In this document: in pieces, positions 22,104 to 32,225 of the stretch
Layout of the letters: the number at the start of each line of letters is the position of its first letter
Position numbering within the stretch: the stretch's first letter is position 1
Assembly: GCA_033725935.1 (NCBI GenBank)
Contig: MU867094.1
Location: 310,001 to 374,000 of the forward strand
DNA: 64,000 nt
From: Cladorrhinum sp. PSN259
Lineage: Eukaryota; Ascomycota; Sordariomycetes; Sordariales; Podosporaceae
Direction: 5' to 3'
Notes under the pieces: generated by a model
What the model saw: the letters and a program-made list of their open reading frames with translations, nothing else
Database searches by the model: none
What the model was told of the DNA's origin: nothing
Made by a program: the position numbers and the translations under genes

Positions 22104-22667
22104 ATGATTCAAACGATGCGGCATTCCCTCGTCACATTCCTCCTCCTCCTTCTCGCCCCCCATCTCGTGAGAAGCCAATTATCCCTACCACCCTCCGCAG
22201 ACGTCCAAGAAGACACCGCAGGCCAAGTAACCATCAACCCGGACCCAACATCCAACGATACGGCCGCAGCAGATAACCTCCCAATAACAGCCACCATCTT
22301 CTCTGGCGCACCCGGTTCGTCCAAATGCCGCGGCGGCGTTTTATTCCAGCTCAACATCGCACCGCCCAGTAAAAACGAAACGACGGGGGAGGTACAGCTC
22401 GGCGAAAAGAAATGCTACAACATGCTGCGGCCCGTCGGGTGCGCCAACTTTGTGGCTAGCAAGGAGGCCGGGTGCGAGGCTAGACTCTTCGCCGAGGGGA
22501 ACTGCAAGATGTTTGTGAATGTTGCTGTTTTTGTGCCGGAAAAAAACAGGGCCGTGGGTGGTCTGTGGAGGAGCATGAGTATCCAGTGCGGGATTAGGCC
22601 TCCGGATCCTGATAGTCTGGGGGAGGTGCCGTTTAGTGGGTTGATTAGGAATAAGAAGGGGGGTTAA
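22104..22667 (+). CDS. Small secreted cysteine-containing protein
   Basis: Single exon, 187 residues. The signal peptide is clear (HSLVTFLLLLLAPHLVRS before QLSLPP). After a Thr/Asn/Asp-rich linker with N-glycosylation sequons come ITATIFSGAPGSSKCRGG, KKCYNM, GCANFVA, GCEARLFAEGNC and SIQCG. The six cysteines suggest three disulfides. AVGGLWRSMSIQCG reads like a conserved closing motif of an uncharacterised ascomycete secreted family that I recognise only loosely. An effector-like or cell-surface role is possible but not shown. The first of two nearby ATGs was used (MIQTM). Confidence 0.75.
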   Translation: MIQTMRHSLVTFLLLLLAPHLVRSQLSLPPSADVQEDTAGQVTINPDPTSNDTAAADNLPITATIFSGAPGSSKCRGGVLFQLNIAPPSKNETTGEVQLGEKKCYNMLRPVGCANFVASKEAGCEARLFAEGNCKMFVNVAVFVPEKNRAVGGLWRSMSIQCGIRPPDPDSLGEVPFSGLIRNKKGG

Positions 22668-22681
22668 ATAGGTTACCTTTT

Positions 22682-22710
22682 CAAAAAAAAAAAAAAAAAA
22701 AAAAAAAAAT
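22682..22710. repeat. Poly-A tract
   Basis: About 28 consecutive A just after the stop of the secreted-protein gene, between converging genes. Confidence 0.9.
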
Positions 22711-22752
22711 TTAGTAGCCTCCGTCGAGTCTTTGCTCGGTGGTTTGGATGTC

Positions 22753-23710
22753 TTACTCTTCCTCCTCATCGTTTTCGGACGAAGCTTGGGCGGGATTACC
22801 CTGAACAGAAGAGTCGTGGGCATCATAACCCTGAGCAGCAGCCACTGAACCCTGGTTGGTACCAGCAGCAGAACAAACGACACAGTCCGTCCAAGGCATC
22901 CTTCTCCCCCCCTTGGGAGTCCACTCGTCCTTCCTCGTGAGCCACAGCAACGAGTCGTGGTAGACGACATTGACCTCCATCGTCTTGATACCCGCTGCAG
23001 CTTTGCGGCGAATCTTGGGGCCCATGGCGTGGTGCACGCGGAGGTGGTGGCGCAGGGACTCCTCACTGAACCTCGACGGGTGGGCCTCGAGGTAGGAGGC
23101 GCAGGAGCCGATGGCGCACTCGTAGGTGCCGTGGTGGTTGTCATGGTGGGCGGCGTTGACGGGGGTGATGAGGCGGCCGCAGTGAGGGTGGGGGCAGGTT
23201 TGGCCCGGGCCCGGCTGTGTCGTGTCGCGGCTGGTGGCGGGGTGGGAGACGTCGGGCTGGGAGGGGAGGTCGTCCGAGTGGGAGTGGGAGTGGTGGTCGT
23301 GGCCGTCGTGGTCGTGGTTGGCGGGGTGGTAGCGGGAGAGGCGGCTGTAGAATGTTAGTTTCTGAAGAACTTGTAATGCAAGTTTCTTGTCGTGGTTAGA
23401 TTTCCGTTCCAAGGAGTAACTCATGCAGATCAAGATATTCGGCATGCAGAGAAAGCAGCCAGGAACGCCTTCTCGTGAGTTGAACAGCCATAAAAAGGAG
23501 TAAAACAGGCGTGTTTTATCGTCTGTATGCCTTGTTGACTCCCTTTTACGCCTATTTAGCTTACGCAAAGGTGCGCCTGGATTCATTTTTTGCGTGCTGG
23601 ATATCTTGAACTGCACAAGTGACATCTAAGACCGCGTAGCAGGAGTCGGAAGAGGTCTGGTTGTACAAAAAGAAGGTGTCGCAGCAGGTATCCATGTCAC
23701 AGCCCGCCAT
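22753..23710 (-). CDS. C2H2-like zinc-finger protein, family copy A
   Basis: Exons 23710-23565 and 23344-22753 (245 residues). The donor is GTAAGC, the acceptor is CTAAC...CTACAG, and the junction is in phase 2. A naive frame runs on to 23625 through the intron, but splicing joins a Cys-rich first exon (MAGCDMDTCCDTFF, then CYAVLDVTC) to FARLSRYH, completing a C2H2-like finger. A His/Asp-rich linker follows, then CPHPHCGRLI, HHGTYECAIGSC, FSEESLRHHLRVHHAMGP, a C-terminal PWTDCVVC and an acidic end. The intron has the same phase as in the paralogue at 39496-40410, and the later fingers align well with it and with the pseudogene at 42026. Nucleic-acid binding is inferred. It is not a described family to my knowledge. 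Confidence 0.7.
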
Positions 23711-23865
23711 TTCTTTCTCGTACACCAACAATACGCAGCATTGACAACCAAACCTTTATGTGCAAGCAACCAAGGCTGGACGGCATTGCTGTGTGTTGGT
23801 GTTGGAAGAGAAAGAATAGGGAAGCTGTGACATGGATACCTGCATGTGCTGCAACACTTTGCCTT

Positions 23866-24432
23866 CTACCTTTTGTAGATGTGTTCTTGGAACAGGATGG
23901 CATGAGTCGTGCAGTAGGATTGGAGCCTAGGGTCTCCGGATAGGGCCTTTTGGGTGAATTTGACTACGAGGAAGTATTTACCTGTCTTGACTGCTGACAC
24001 AGTTAGTTTCTGATCTGTCGATGAAGAAAGTAAGAGAGAAAAATTCAAGTCCTCTCGCACCAGGCCCGGCCTAAAGCCGATCAAACTTCCATATGTAAAT
24101 ATCCTCATGAAAGATCCACATATAGTAAAGTCCAAACCAAAACGACAAGTATCTTGAGCGGCCAGGACTTCCCTTGCATATGTGCTGATGTCTAGCCACG
24201 CCTTGGTGATTGGGGTGACTTCTGGGTTACTTTTGAGTTCTCCTGGTATGAGGATTTCTGGCCAGTGGTATCGCGAGTCCTTCCAGGCCTTGAGTGAGCC
24301 AAGTCTTCGTCCCTGATGCGGGAATAGACTGCGCCGACGGGAGAAACTGATTGCTCCGGGTCCGGCACGAGACTGCCTGGTCAGACGCGAGAATAAACTG
24401 CCCGGCCACGAGGACTGACAACCCAGACTCAA
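23866..24432 (-). pseudogene. FunK1-type fungal kinase fragment (N-terminal part only)
   Basis: The frame reads HWPEILIPGELKSNPE, KAWLDISTYAREVLAAQDTC and FGLDFTICGSFMRIFTYGSL. This is the conserved N-terminal region seen in FunK1 kinases (normally RRFVLGFTLCGS followed by a kinase domain). After that point the similarity dissolves and the frame ends; no glycine loop, HRD or DFG motif is present. There is no ATG at the 5' end of the frame. It is best read as a truncated copy, typical of the large and decaying FunK1 family of filamentous fungi. Confidence 0.65.
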
Positions 24433-24582
24433 AGGCTCAGACTGTCGAGTCTGGCTGGATAAAATTCAAAACAGACAGCAGGAAATAAATACAAGAGGCA
24501 AAAAGAAGCAAGGAAGAAAGACTCGATAACAAAACAAGATACAACCGCTGAGATAGCTCAACGTCGGAAAATAAAAAACGAC

Positions 24583-24690
24583 TTACTTCTCGTTCCTGCC
24601 CCCGGGAACGTACGGGGGCGAGGGGGCACCCTTGTCTGCGAGAAACTCGCAGGGGATGAACACCGGCTGGGGGAAGCCGGAGGAGAACAT
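24583..24690 (-). CDS. Possible short exon or 35-residue ORF
   Basis: ATG at 24690 follows a CA/CCA-repeat leader. The frame reads MFSSGFPQPVFIPCEFLADK and on to NEK, then TAA, but the stop overlaps a strong donor (GTAAGT, 24586-24581). It might be a first exon spliced toward the FunK1 fragment, or a chance frame. No homology recognised. Confidence 0.2.
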   Translation of the reverse strand: MFSSGFPQPVFIPCEFLADKGAPSPPYVPGGRNEK

Positions 24691-24709
24691 TGTGGTGGTG
24701 GTGGTGGTG

Positions 24710-24743
<34 letters not shown>

Positions 24744-24760
24744 TTGTTTGTTTGTTTGTG
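24691..24760. repeat. GTG/TG/TTTG microsatellite
   Basis: A compound simple repeat: GTG units, then TG units, then GTTT units. Confidence 0.9.
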
Positions 24761-25051
24761 ATGAAAAAAGAAAACCCAAGTTGTGGTGTTAGCGATCGCA
24801 GCGAAAACCTAGGTTTTTTTTTTCCTAAATGGAAGCGGGTCTATGACATCGTCCTAGTCGCCTAGCTATCTGTGTATGGCTCTGCTTAGTCGCCGTTCTT
24901 GGGCACAATAATCCTTCTGTGCAGTTGGCTCGGCGACTGGCTTTTATTTCTACCTAGGTACAGTCACTGGCACATTATCTACGGGCTTCAAGTATGTAAA
25001 TTGCAATGTCTTCTGCTATGCAGTGAAGAGTCCCAATGCTGCTACTGATCT

Positions 25052-28000
25052 TCAAACAATACAAACGACCTTATCTTCTTCAACAACACATCCTGCCTCC
25101 AATAAAGGATCATCCACATCCTTTAAGCCACGAAAATACTCCCAAGCAAATGACCCAACACCCACTCGACGGTACTTGTCCACCTGTGTCTCGTCCCCGT
25201 CGCTACCAGTCTGGTCTTTCTGTACAGCCTGAAGAATCAAAAACACTCTCTCAGGTGGACGGCCAACAGGATAAACAGGATATCCGAATCCAACAGGGAG
25301 AGGGCCCCTCAGAAACTCAAGTACCTCTAGGATATACAACCCCTCCTCTTTCCCGACTCCTCGCTCGTAATCAAACGAATACTTGGCCTCCGACCCCCAC
25401 TCACTCTCAAACAGGTTATCCAACACCGCCTTCTCGTACAGTCTCCCCCTCAGAACAATCTCCCCCGTAACCCTAAACGTAACAGCATCAACATCAGCAG
25501 TCACACCCACGACAACCACCTTCGATGCTGGCTCCATCCCTTCTCTTCCGCTCCTATCCATGTACCGAAACCCAATCTCCCCTCTCACGCCTACCCAAGT
25601 CCAGGAAGGCTGTCCGTCATCCATTCCTCCTCCTCCTCCTCCTCGCTCTTCAAGAGGAAAAGTCACCACATCCCAACACAAACTCTCCAGTAACCTCTCA
25701 CCCGTCCATATCCCACCCACAAACTTTTGTTCTTCTCCCCCTTTGATATCCAACACCTTATTACCTCCCATAAACTGCGAAACACCCAAAAAGGCAGGGA
25801 CCCGATCGCTAAACCTGGTGAAATCCCTCTTGCTCAACTCGCTCACTAACCCCTCCCACACCTCGATCCCGCTCTTCCTCCAGTACCACTTCCTATCCCA
25901 CGTTTTCTTCTCCTCGTCCTGACTTGCTACGCTCTGCAGACCCATGATTGTGTTTTTCGCTTCCATCTGCGGCACCTCCCTGCCCAGCTGCGCGGTACGC
26001 AGCAACGAAGATGTTGGGTCCGCTTCCGTTGTGTACTGCGACAAGCATTCCCAGTGTACCAAACCAGAGTTAAAAAGTAAAGTGCGGGTAGACAGCAATT
26101 GCTCTTGAAGCGTCCACCCTCTTGTGTGAATAGGGCCCGTGAGTAACACCGAATCTTGGAGCCAGCTGTGGAATATTGCGTGAGTGTAAAAGACTGCATT
26201 TGTTGAACAAGAGGAAGAAGAGTACGAGGGACGCAGACATTTCGGTTCCCAAAATGGTATAGGAACCGGGTATGCACTTCTCAGCTTACTACCCGCCGCC
26301 GAATATGGCAAAAAAAGGGAATCGGTAGAAGATGACGAAGTCAAGCTCGAGATTGTGATTTCGGCGTTGAGGTAGATCAGGTGCATGCGTTTAGCTTCGC
26401 TCGACCAGTCGACCGGGTCGTCTTGTACTATGCAGAGGGCGTCTATCCATATGTAGGAGAGACCTAGACCTCTGGTTGCCAAGATGGCGTCTCGGATCGT
26501 AGCCGGGAGGGAAGTGATGGGACCGATGGAGCCCAAGTGTTGGGCGAGGTTCGATGTAGTGGTTTTGATTGTTGGTGTTAAACCCCAGCAGTAGGAGAGG
26601 GCGACGTATGGCTCTCCCTGCTGGACTTTGTCGGATTGAACTAGGTGTGGCTCTGCTCCTCCTGAGGGTGGAACGTAAATAAGTCTCGATGGGAGTGAGT
26701 TGCTGTCGGATGATGATGTTGACTGAGAAGACTTCTGACAGGCTGTGTGGGTCGGAGATGTCTTGCAGTTCTGGAGCCATGATCTGGCCGTCTGGAAAGT
26801 CCGCTCCGAAGCGGTTCCCACGCCCATCCTGTCTTCGTCTTTTGGGTTGAGCAGGGGAAATGCGTTCTCTTCGACTCGAGAGAGGGCCAAGGAGTTCCAC
26901 CATTTCTGGCATCGAATGTCTAAACTGTATTCGTTGTCGAATGCCCCGGGGACCTTGACAATCCTGACGTAAACACCTGGGTCTGACTCTGAATCCTGAT
27001 CTTCTGGATCCGGCTCTGCATCAGGAGGCATGTAGTACGTCTCACCACTCTCTGCTTCTCTTTTCACCCGAGGTTCATCCTCGTCCAGGGCGTCGGCTAC
27101 TAGATTGCAAAGATAGCATCCTTGTAAGGCCGAGCGCTCAAGATCCTGACGAGTTCCGTGCAGAGGGAATCGGGGATGCTCACGGTATTTGTGATATCGT
27201 AGCTGTCCGTAGAACTCAGTGCAACGCTCGCAGAAGGTGACTGTAGGAATTGCTGGCCTGACCCTGGCTGTGACATACAGAATGTCAAAGAAGCTTTGTA
27301 TCAGCTGGTCAAAAGCAAAAGGTAAAGGATCATGCTCCAGTCGGCTCCAGACCTCAGGTTTGACCCGAGAGAGAACCTGTTGGTAGACCAGATGAAGGTC
27401 ATCAGGAGGTTGAATGCGATCGCTGGTAGCAACAGCCAGCAACTGTCGAGCATCTCGCTCGTAATCGATCGATGCGTCTGTACTCCCGGCCGACGGTCGG
27501 ATTCCCCGAGCCCAAAACAGAGCAACTGCCTCGCGGTCCTCTGCGAGAAGTGCCAAATCCAGAAACGTCCATTCACCAACACAAGCAGGATTCAGCTCAA
27601 CCCCACGATCAATGAGCAGGCTTGTCATAGCCGTCTCGCCATTAAACAACGAAAAATGCAGAGCGACCTGACCTGCACCCCCACAAACCTCCTCCCGAGA
27701 AACATCACCCGTGCTCCAAGCCCTCACCCACCACTGCGCCCTAGCATCAACCGTCAAACTATTACCGTCAGCTCCATGCTCAAGTAAGAACTCCACCGCA
27801 TCAGTCTTCCCACTCCGAACAGCCTCGTGCAAGGCAGTCAACCCGATCCTGTTCCGCTTGTTGATGTCAGCCCCAAAAGCCAACAGTTTCTCAGCACCCT
27901 CCAGATCATCCACCCAAATAGCCCGGTGCAACGGAGTGTTCCAGCGGAACCATGCCCCCTCAAACTTTTCGTCCGGCCCCGGTGGCGCAATTTGACATCC

Positions 28001-28156
28001 GCCGTGCTCGTTTGACTTTGAAAAAACCAGATCATCTTCTGCCCAGAAGGTATTCGGGTCGAGGAGACCTTTGTCGAGAGCGTATCCCAGTGATTCCGAG
28101 AAGTTGGCTTGTTGCCAGCATCCCGGGGGGCTGTCAAGTCTCGATTCCGCTGACAT
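25052..28156 (-). CDS. Ankyrin-repeat plus HET-domain protein
   Basis: Single exon, 1034 residues. Ankyrin repeats lie at about 73-135 (TPLHRAIWVDDLEGAEKLL, GLTALHEAVRSGKTDAVEFL), with weaker units to about 230. A CxxC pair (FCERCTEFYGQL, GCYLCNLV) precedes the HET domain, whose three classic blocks are YVALSYCWG (about 517), GLSYIWIDALCIVQDD (about 565-580) and RGWTLQEQLLSTRTL (about 678-692). HET domains trigger heterokaryon-incompatibility cell death in filamentous ascomycetes, usually when a linked or fused sensor is engaged. Here the ankyrin part is N-terminal, whereas NLR-like proteins usually put HET first and repeats last. The frame is intact, with strain-variable-looking Ser and Gly tracts. 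Plus-strand frames inside are antisense shadows. Confidence 0.9.
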   Translation of the reverse strand: MSAESRLDSPPGCWQQANFSESLGYALDKGLLDPNTFWAEDDLVFSKSNEHGGCQIAPPGPDEKFEGAWFRWNTPLHRAIWVDDLEGAEKLLAFGADINKRNRIGLTALHEAVRSGKTDAVEFLLEHGADGNSLTVDARAQWWVRAWSTGDVSREEVCGGAGQVALHFSLFNGETAMTSLLIDRGVELNPACVGEWTFLDLALLAEDREAVALFWARGIRPSAGSTDASIDYERDARQLLAVATSDRIQPPDDLHLVYQQVLSRVKPEVWSRLEHDPLPFAFDQLIQSFFDILYVTARVRPAIPTVTFCERCTEFYGQLRYHKYREHPRFPLHGTRQDLERSALQGCYLCNLVADALDEDEPRVKREAESGETYYMPPDAEPDPEDQDSESDPGVYVRIVKVPGAFDNEYSLDIRCQKWWNSLALSRVEENAFPLLNPKDEDRMGVGTASERTFQTARSWLQNCKTSPTHTACQKSSQSTSSSDSNSLPSRLIYVPPSGGAEPHLVQSDKVQQGEPYVALSYCWGLTPTIKTTTSNLAQHLGSIGPITSLPATIRDAILATRGLGLSYIWIDALCIVQDDPVDWSSEAKRMHLIYLNAEITISSLTSSSSTDSLFLPYSAAGSKLRSAYPVPIPFWEPKCLRPSYSSSSCSTNAVFYTHAIFHSWLQDSVLLTGPIHTRGWTLQEQLLSTRTLLFNSGLVHWECLSQYTTEADPTSSLLRTAQLGREVPQMEAKNTIMGLQSVASQDEEKKTWDRKWYWRKSGIEVWEGLVSELSKRDFTRFSDRVPAFLGVSQFMGGNKVLDIKGGEEQKFVGGIWTGERLLESLCWDVVTFPLEERGGGGGGMDDGQPSWTWVGVRGEIGFRYMDRSGREGMEPASKVVVVGVTADVDAVTFRVTGEIVLRGRLYEKAVLDNLFESEWGSEAKYSFDYERGVGKEEGLYILEVLEFLRGPLPVGFGYPVYPVGRPPERVFLILQAVQKDQTGSDGDETQVDKYRRVGVGSFAWEYFRGLKDVDDPLLEAGCVVEEDKVVCIV

Positions 28157-28604
28157 ATTGAAGGTGGTGTTTTCGTTTGTTCCTTAGATAAGTAGCCACG
28201 ATCAATATTTTTTTAAAAAACAAAGTTAAAAAGATTCAAGAACCTGCCCCATCAATTATGGCCACTGCTGCCTAATAGTCCAAATCAGGGAAAGTAGGGG
28301 CGCCCAACTCAAGGACTTACTTGCTTGGCATATTGCCCAAAGGTCAAGCATTCCAGATTTCAACAATAATATGCAAAACTTGCTTTACCTATAACAATCC
28401 TGTAAAGCCTAATACCACTAGCTATCAATTTCTGATTGAAATTTCATGCTTTATTCCCTTTTTCCAGCCTTAATCCTTCTGTCCCCTTCTTGACATCCCC
28501 CGAGGCTCCCCCGGGGATCTTCTTTCACGTACGCGTAATGAAGATCAAGAGCCAATTGTGCCACCTCTGACATATTTTTTGATTCGACATCCTCAGATTT
28601 GACT
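28157..28604. other. Intergenic region between the HET gene and the dispersed repeat
   Basis: AT-rich promoter-proximal DNA upstream of the HET gene. A 129-codon frame across 28451-28840 overlaps the repeat and the next gene antisense or out of frame and is not supported. Confidence 0.5.
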
Positions 28605-28753
28605 TCGTATTTCAAGTGGAAGAAGGTTTGCCTAGTGTGTGTGTCAGCTGGCCTTATCACCACATCTGGCGACCGTTGAAGGTATCTCGAGATCTTGGTT
28701 GTGGGCGTCGTCGTGGCAGATAGGTGCCTTGTCAACCGAGCCATGTCATGTGG
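28605..28753. repeat. Dispersed 150-bp repeat, copy 2
   Basis: About 95% identical by eye to 5501-5650, same orientation, 23 kb apart. Its right end overlaps the last codons and the TGA of the gene on the minus strand at 28746. Confidence 0.85.
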
Positions 28754-29492
28754 TTTCGATGCTGGTTGAAGGCTCCTCGTCCCAAAGCGTACAGTAACGC
28801 GCAAGTGCCACAGACGAGACCGCATTAGAATAATCGACAACCTCTTGTTTGGGAATTATAGCAGTCTTGGCAGCATTGGCCCTCTTCATCTGCTCGTACT
28901 TGGCGTCACTCTCCCACATCTTCCTCAGGGCCTTCCGAAGGTCTTCATTATCCGGCCACAACTCCCTCAGTTCCTTCCAACGCACATCGCCACGCCACAT
29001 CGGGTCACCCGCACCTTGCTTCATCCCTAGTGATAACCGCTCGTAATCTTTGATCCCAAGAACGTTCCTGGAGTCGGAGCCGGACAGAATCTTACCATAT
29101 TTCATTCCAGCCGCGTAAATACTAGCATTGCGTGGATTCCCAATCACTTTCCCGGCAATCGGCCAGTTGCCCCGAGTCAAAACTTCTGAAATTGCAGATC
29201 CGAGTCGCGTTTTATCCTGGAAAGCCACCTTCGCCATACCAATGCAGACCCGACACGCATCAGGGCCTTGGATTTTATTGCAATATCCCGTTACTAGAGT
29301 GTACGTAGTTATACACTCGCTCTCCTCGCAGGTGCCGTAAATGGGCGCGCATGGATTTAGCATCATGTCGTCCATAGATGGGCGAGGCGTTTCGTCATAC
29401 TCTGCTGCTGTCTTTGCGCATGTCCACGATTGTCTTTGTTTTTCCGTGACATGGCCACACTTCTGATATTTATAAGCAAGAAACTTGCACAT
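28746..29492 (-). CDS. Uncharacterised Cys/His protein with N-terminal CGH motif
   Basis: Single frame, 248 residues from ATG at 29492. The N-terminus reads MCKFLAYKYQKCGHV and continues with spaced cysteines (SWTCAK, NPCAPIYGTCEESEC, GYCNK, CRVCIG), suggesting a small zinc site. The rest is basic and helix-prone (WKELRELWPDNEDLRKALRK), with no domain I recognise. I recall short fungal proteins starting MCK...CGH only as unnamed families. The last two codons and the stop fall inside the dispersed repeat, so the C-terminus may have been set by that repeat. Location beside a HET gene and a FunK1 remnant marks it as accessory. Confidence 0.6.
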   Translation of the reverse strand: MCKFLAYKYQKCGHVTEKQRQSWTCAKTAAEYDETPRPSMDDMMLNPCAPIYGTCEESECITTYTLVTGYCNKIQGPDACRVCIGMAKVAFQDKTRLGSAISEVLTRGNWPIAGKVIGNPRNASIYAAGMKYGKILSGSDSRNVLGIKDYERLSLGMKQGAGDPMWRGDVRWKELRELWPDNEDLRKALRKMWESDAKYEQMKRANAAKTAIIPKQEVVDYSNAVSSVALARYCTLWDEEPSTSIETT

Positions 29493-30204
29493 GTTTGCTC
29501 TGTGGTAACAGAATATATGGTCGCACGATTTTTTGTTGTTGGATCACTGAGAAGGGCGTATGCCGGGGATAGGAAATTGCGTGACTGTGAAGGTGACAAT
29601 TTACCGCCCTTGAAATGTCCGTTGCGGCGGGGATGTGATATTTGGACGGGACCGAATGGCGGCAGCAACACGACGAGCTGGTTGGGCGTTTTATCGATAA
29701 CATGTAGGTCTTCTTCAGTCAAAGTGCCCTCTTAGTGACGCTGTCCTGGAGTTTGAAACTACAGTGTACGGATGAAGAAGAGAAAAATCTGAGAAGAGAC
29801 GCACTGAATATTTGGAGAAAGGAATATTTCTGATTTCGAAAAACGTGTGTTTCATCGCAGGCTTTAGAGGTGTTCAACCCACGCACCGTCGCAGTGGGGA
29901 AGGTGGCTGAAGGTTCAGAAGTCAATTACGTGGAAGAGAAACGAAGGCTTGGTACCCCAAGTAAGATGAACTTATTCTTTTGAGAAAGAAAAAGCGTAAA
30001 TTTTAGAAAAAGTTCCAAGGTAGACATGATGTGTTGAGAGCCATCCAACAGTCTCAGTGGTGGTCTGTCAGAATCCATCCGTCTGATATTGATAGACACG
30101 CAATTTCCGAACTCGCAAAGTAAACAATTCGGCCCAGCTATAGATAGTGTCCCTGCTGATGATGATGCGCTTGCGGCTTGTGACTGCCAGATATATTTCG
30201 GGCG
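29493..30204. other. Intergenic region
   Basis: Promoter side of the CGH protein and downstream side of the Ldh2-family gene. No gene, RNA or repeat recognised. Confidence 0.5.
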
Positions 30205-31362
30205 TCAGCGAAGCTCATCTTCAACGAGCCTGTTCCCACTTGTGATAATTTGGTTAACGCCCAATCTTCCAGCCTCCTTGTTCAACGTGTCAATTTCCGC
30301 CTGGATAAACGGTAGGCCCTGCTTGAGCCTCGTCTGCTCAGTCAGCTTTTCGATCTCACCGGGCAGGTATATCCTGTCCACACCCTCCATCTTGTCCGAG
30401 GTCACCACCTTCTGGTAAAGTGTATCCATGCGTTCCCGAAACTCGTCCAAAGTCATAAAAAGATCGGGTTTGATGGCAATAAGAAAATGACCCACATCAC
30501 CCGGCTTTGACATGTCATACGGTCCAGTCACTCCTCCTGCAAAAGCCGATCCAGACAAAACACCGGAAAAGACATCCATCATGATTGCAAGCGCCGATCC
30601 TTTTGGCCCACCCATCGGCAGCATCACACCTTTGAGTGCTTCTGCTGGGTCGTCTGTTGGGCGTCCATCTGCATCCAGTGCCCAGCCCTCTGGTATCTTC
30701 TCTCCTCGACGCAACGCTTTATGGATCTTGCCGCGAGCCGCGACACTTGGTGCCATGTCGAGAATGAAAGGGATCGAATTCTTGCCCCCAGGGGCGCCAC
30801 AAGCAATTGGTGAGACGCCCATTAGCTGTGACTTACCACCCCAGACAGGCAAGGCAGGTGAAGAGTTGGTGAAGACGAGGCTCATGAAACCCGCATCAAT
30901 GGCTTGTTGCACGATCCAGGCAGACATGCCAAAGTGATTGCTATGCTTGACGCTCACCATGCCGATACCAAAGGTGCGGGCCATGGAGATGGCAGTTTCC
31001 ATACCGAGATGAGCAGCTGGGAAACCGAAGCCGTTGTGTCCGTCCACCTGGAAGGAGTGTCAGCCAGGGAATGGTCTCGCATCTGGTGTTGGCATCTGTG
31101 GACTTGCCTGGGCAACAACAGGTGTGACCTGTGTCAGGGTAGGCTCAGCTGTTGGATCCAAAACATTGTTACGAATGCGTGCAAGGTAGGACGGGATACG
31201 GTTGATGCCATGGCTTTCGACTCCACGTAGGTCTGCTGCTACCAATCCATGGGCGACAATCTCTGAGTTGTTTTTGGAGACTCCAGACGCTTCAAGCAAA
31301 GAGACAACAAACTGTTCTGCATCCTCTTTCTTGACCATAACAGAAGCCATAGAATCAGCCAT
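30205..31362 (-). CDS. Ldh2-family malate/L-lactate-type dehydrogenase
   Basis: Exons 31362-31108 and 31047-30205, 365 residues. The intron is GC-AG: the donor reads CAG|GCAAGT and the acceptor TTCCAG, and no GT donor fits the phase. The family (malate, L-lactate, ureidoglycolate and 2,3-diketogulonate reductases) uses NAD(P)H and an unusual non-Rossmann fold. Visible markers are LRGVESHGINRIPSY near the N-terminus, VDGHNGFGFPA, SVKHSNHFG (the catalytic His), FTNSSPALPVWGG, DMAPSVAARGK and GPKGSALAIMMDVFSGVLSG. Length and motifs are complete, so an active cytosolic enzyme is likely. It diverges from a sugar transporter, which suggests a sugar-acid or keto-acid substrate, but specificity is unknown. 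Confidence 0.9.
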
Positions 31363-32225
31363 ACTGGCAAAGTATTGAGTGCCAATGCCAAAAATAATGA
31401 TTATTTTTGGTTAGTTTTCACAGATGGAAGTGAAAAGAGGTTCCTTTCATTGGATGGTTGGAAATTGGAATCTGGAAAGTGCATTGTCAGAAGACCCACA
31501 TGTCGATGTCCGGTGCGGGGATTCTGGAGCCCGTGTCGGCAGCAGGAAGGACCACTGCTCGGAAAGCTTTTCTCTTCACTCGAATTTCTCTCTGGTGCTT
31601 GACAATTTGATTTTCTTGCAGAAACCGGTTCTAACTTGAAGTTGCATTATCTCGGTCCTGTGTTAACCGGAGACCAGCCAACCGTCCAATACCAGCGCAG
31701 CTCTGTTATCAGATAGGTTTCACCACTTCTGCAGGAGGAAGAAGCAACAATCATTGTTCCATGGCCTGTCCCTCCGTCCGACGTATTTTGAACACATGAT
31801 CCTTGCTCCGTAACCAAGCGGGTTTTTTGACAGCTAAGGGACGTCTGGAAATCCTACTCAAACTGCCGGATGTCTTCTCCCTGCACAATGGATGTCCCAG
31901 TCCGGTCGCTTGAAGCACCTACCAAAAAAGGAAGTTGAATCTAGATCTTCGTCATCAAGCAGGGTTGCTTTGGTCCATGCGGGGTACACAGCATGATACC
32001 CCTCAGATCTCTGAAAAGGATCGCCATGAAAATGGAAGAAGAGACCGTTGTGGCGTGTTGCTTTCCTCTGAACTGACGATCTGGGTAACAACGGTGAACC
32101 AGACAACTCACGAGATGTGCCGTCACACAGAAAGCTGGACCCCTTCGCATAATTAATCTTCGTCCACCTTATTCGCTTGGTCGCCCCCTTCGTCTTGGAG
32201 ATCCATCACCAACGCATCAACCAAT
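31363..32225. promoter_or_regulatory. Shared divergent promoter, Ldh2 gene and sugar transporter
   Basis: 863 bp between two ATGs read outward. I see no unambiguous TATA box or named transcription-factor site; a shared control region is inferred from geometry alone. Confidence 0.4.

Noticed and set aside
23345..23625. Extending zinc-finger copy A to the ATG at 23625
   Set aside because: This reads through an intron with a CTAAC branch site and CTACAG end; splicing to the exon starting at 23710 restores a Cys-rich finger in the same phase as copy B.
25036..25922. Forward frames under the HET gene
   Set aside because: Overlap the C-terminal part of an intact HET frame and are low-complexity.
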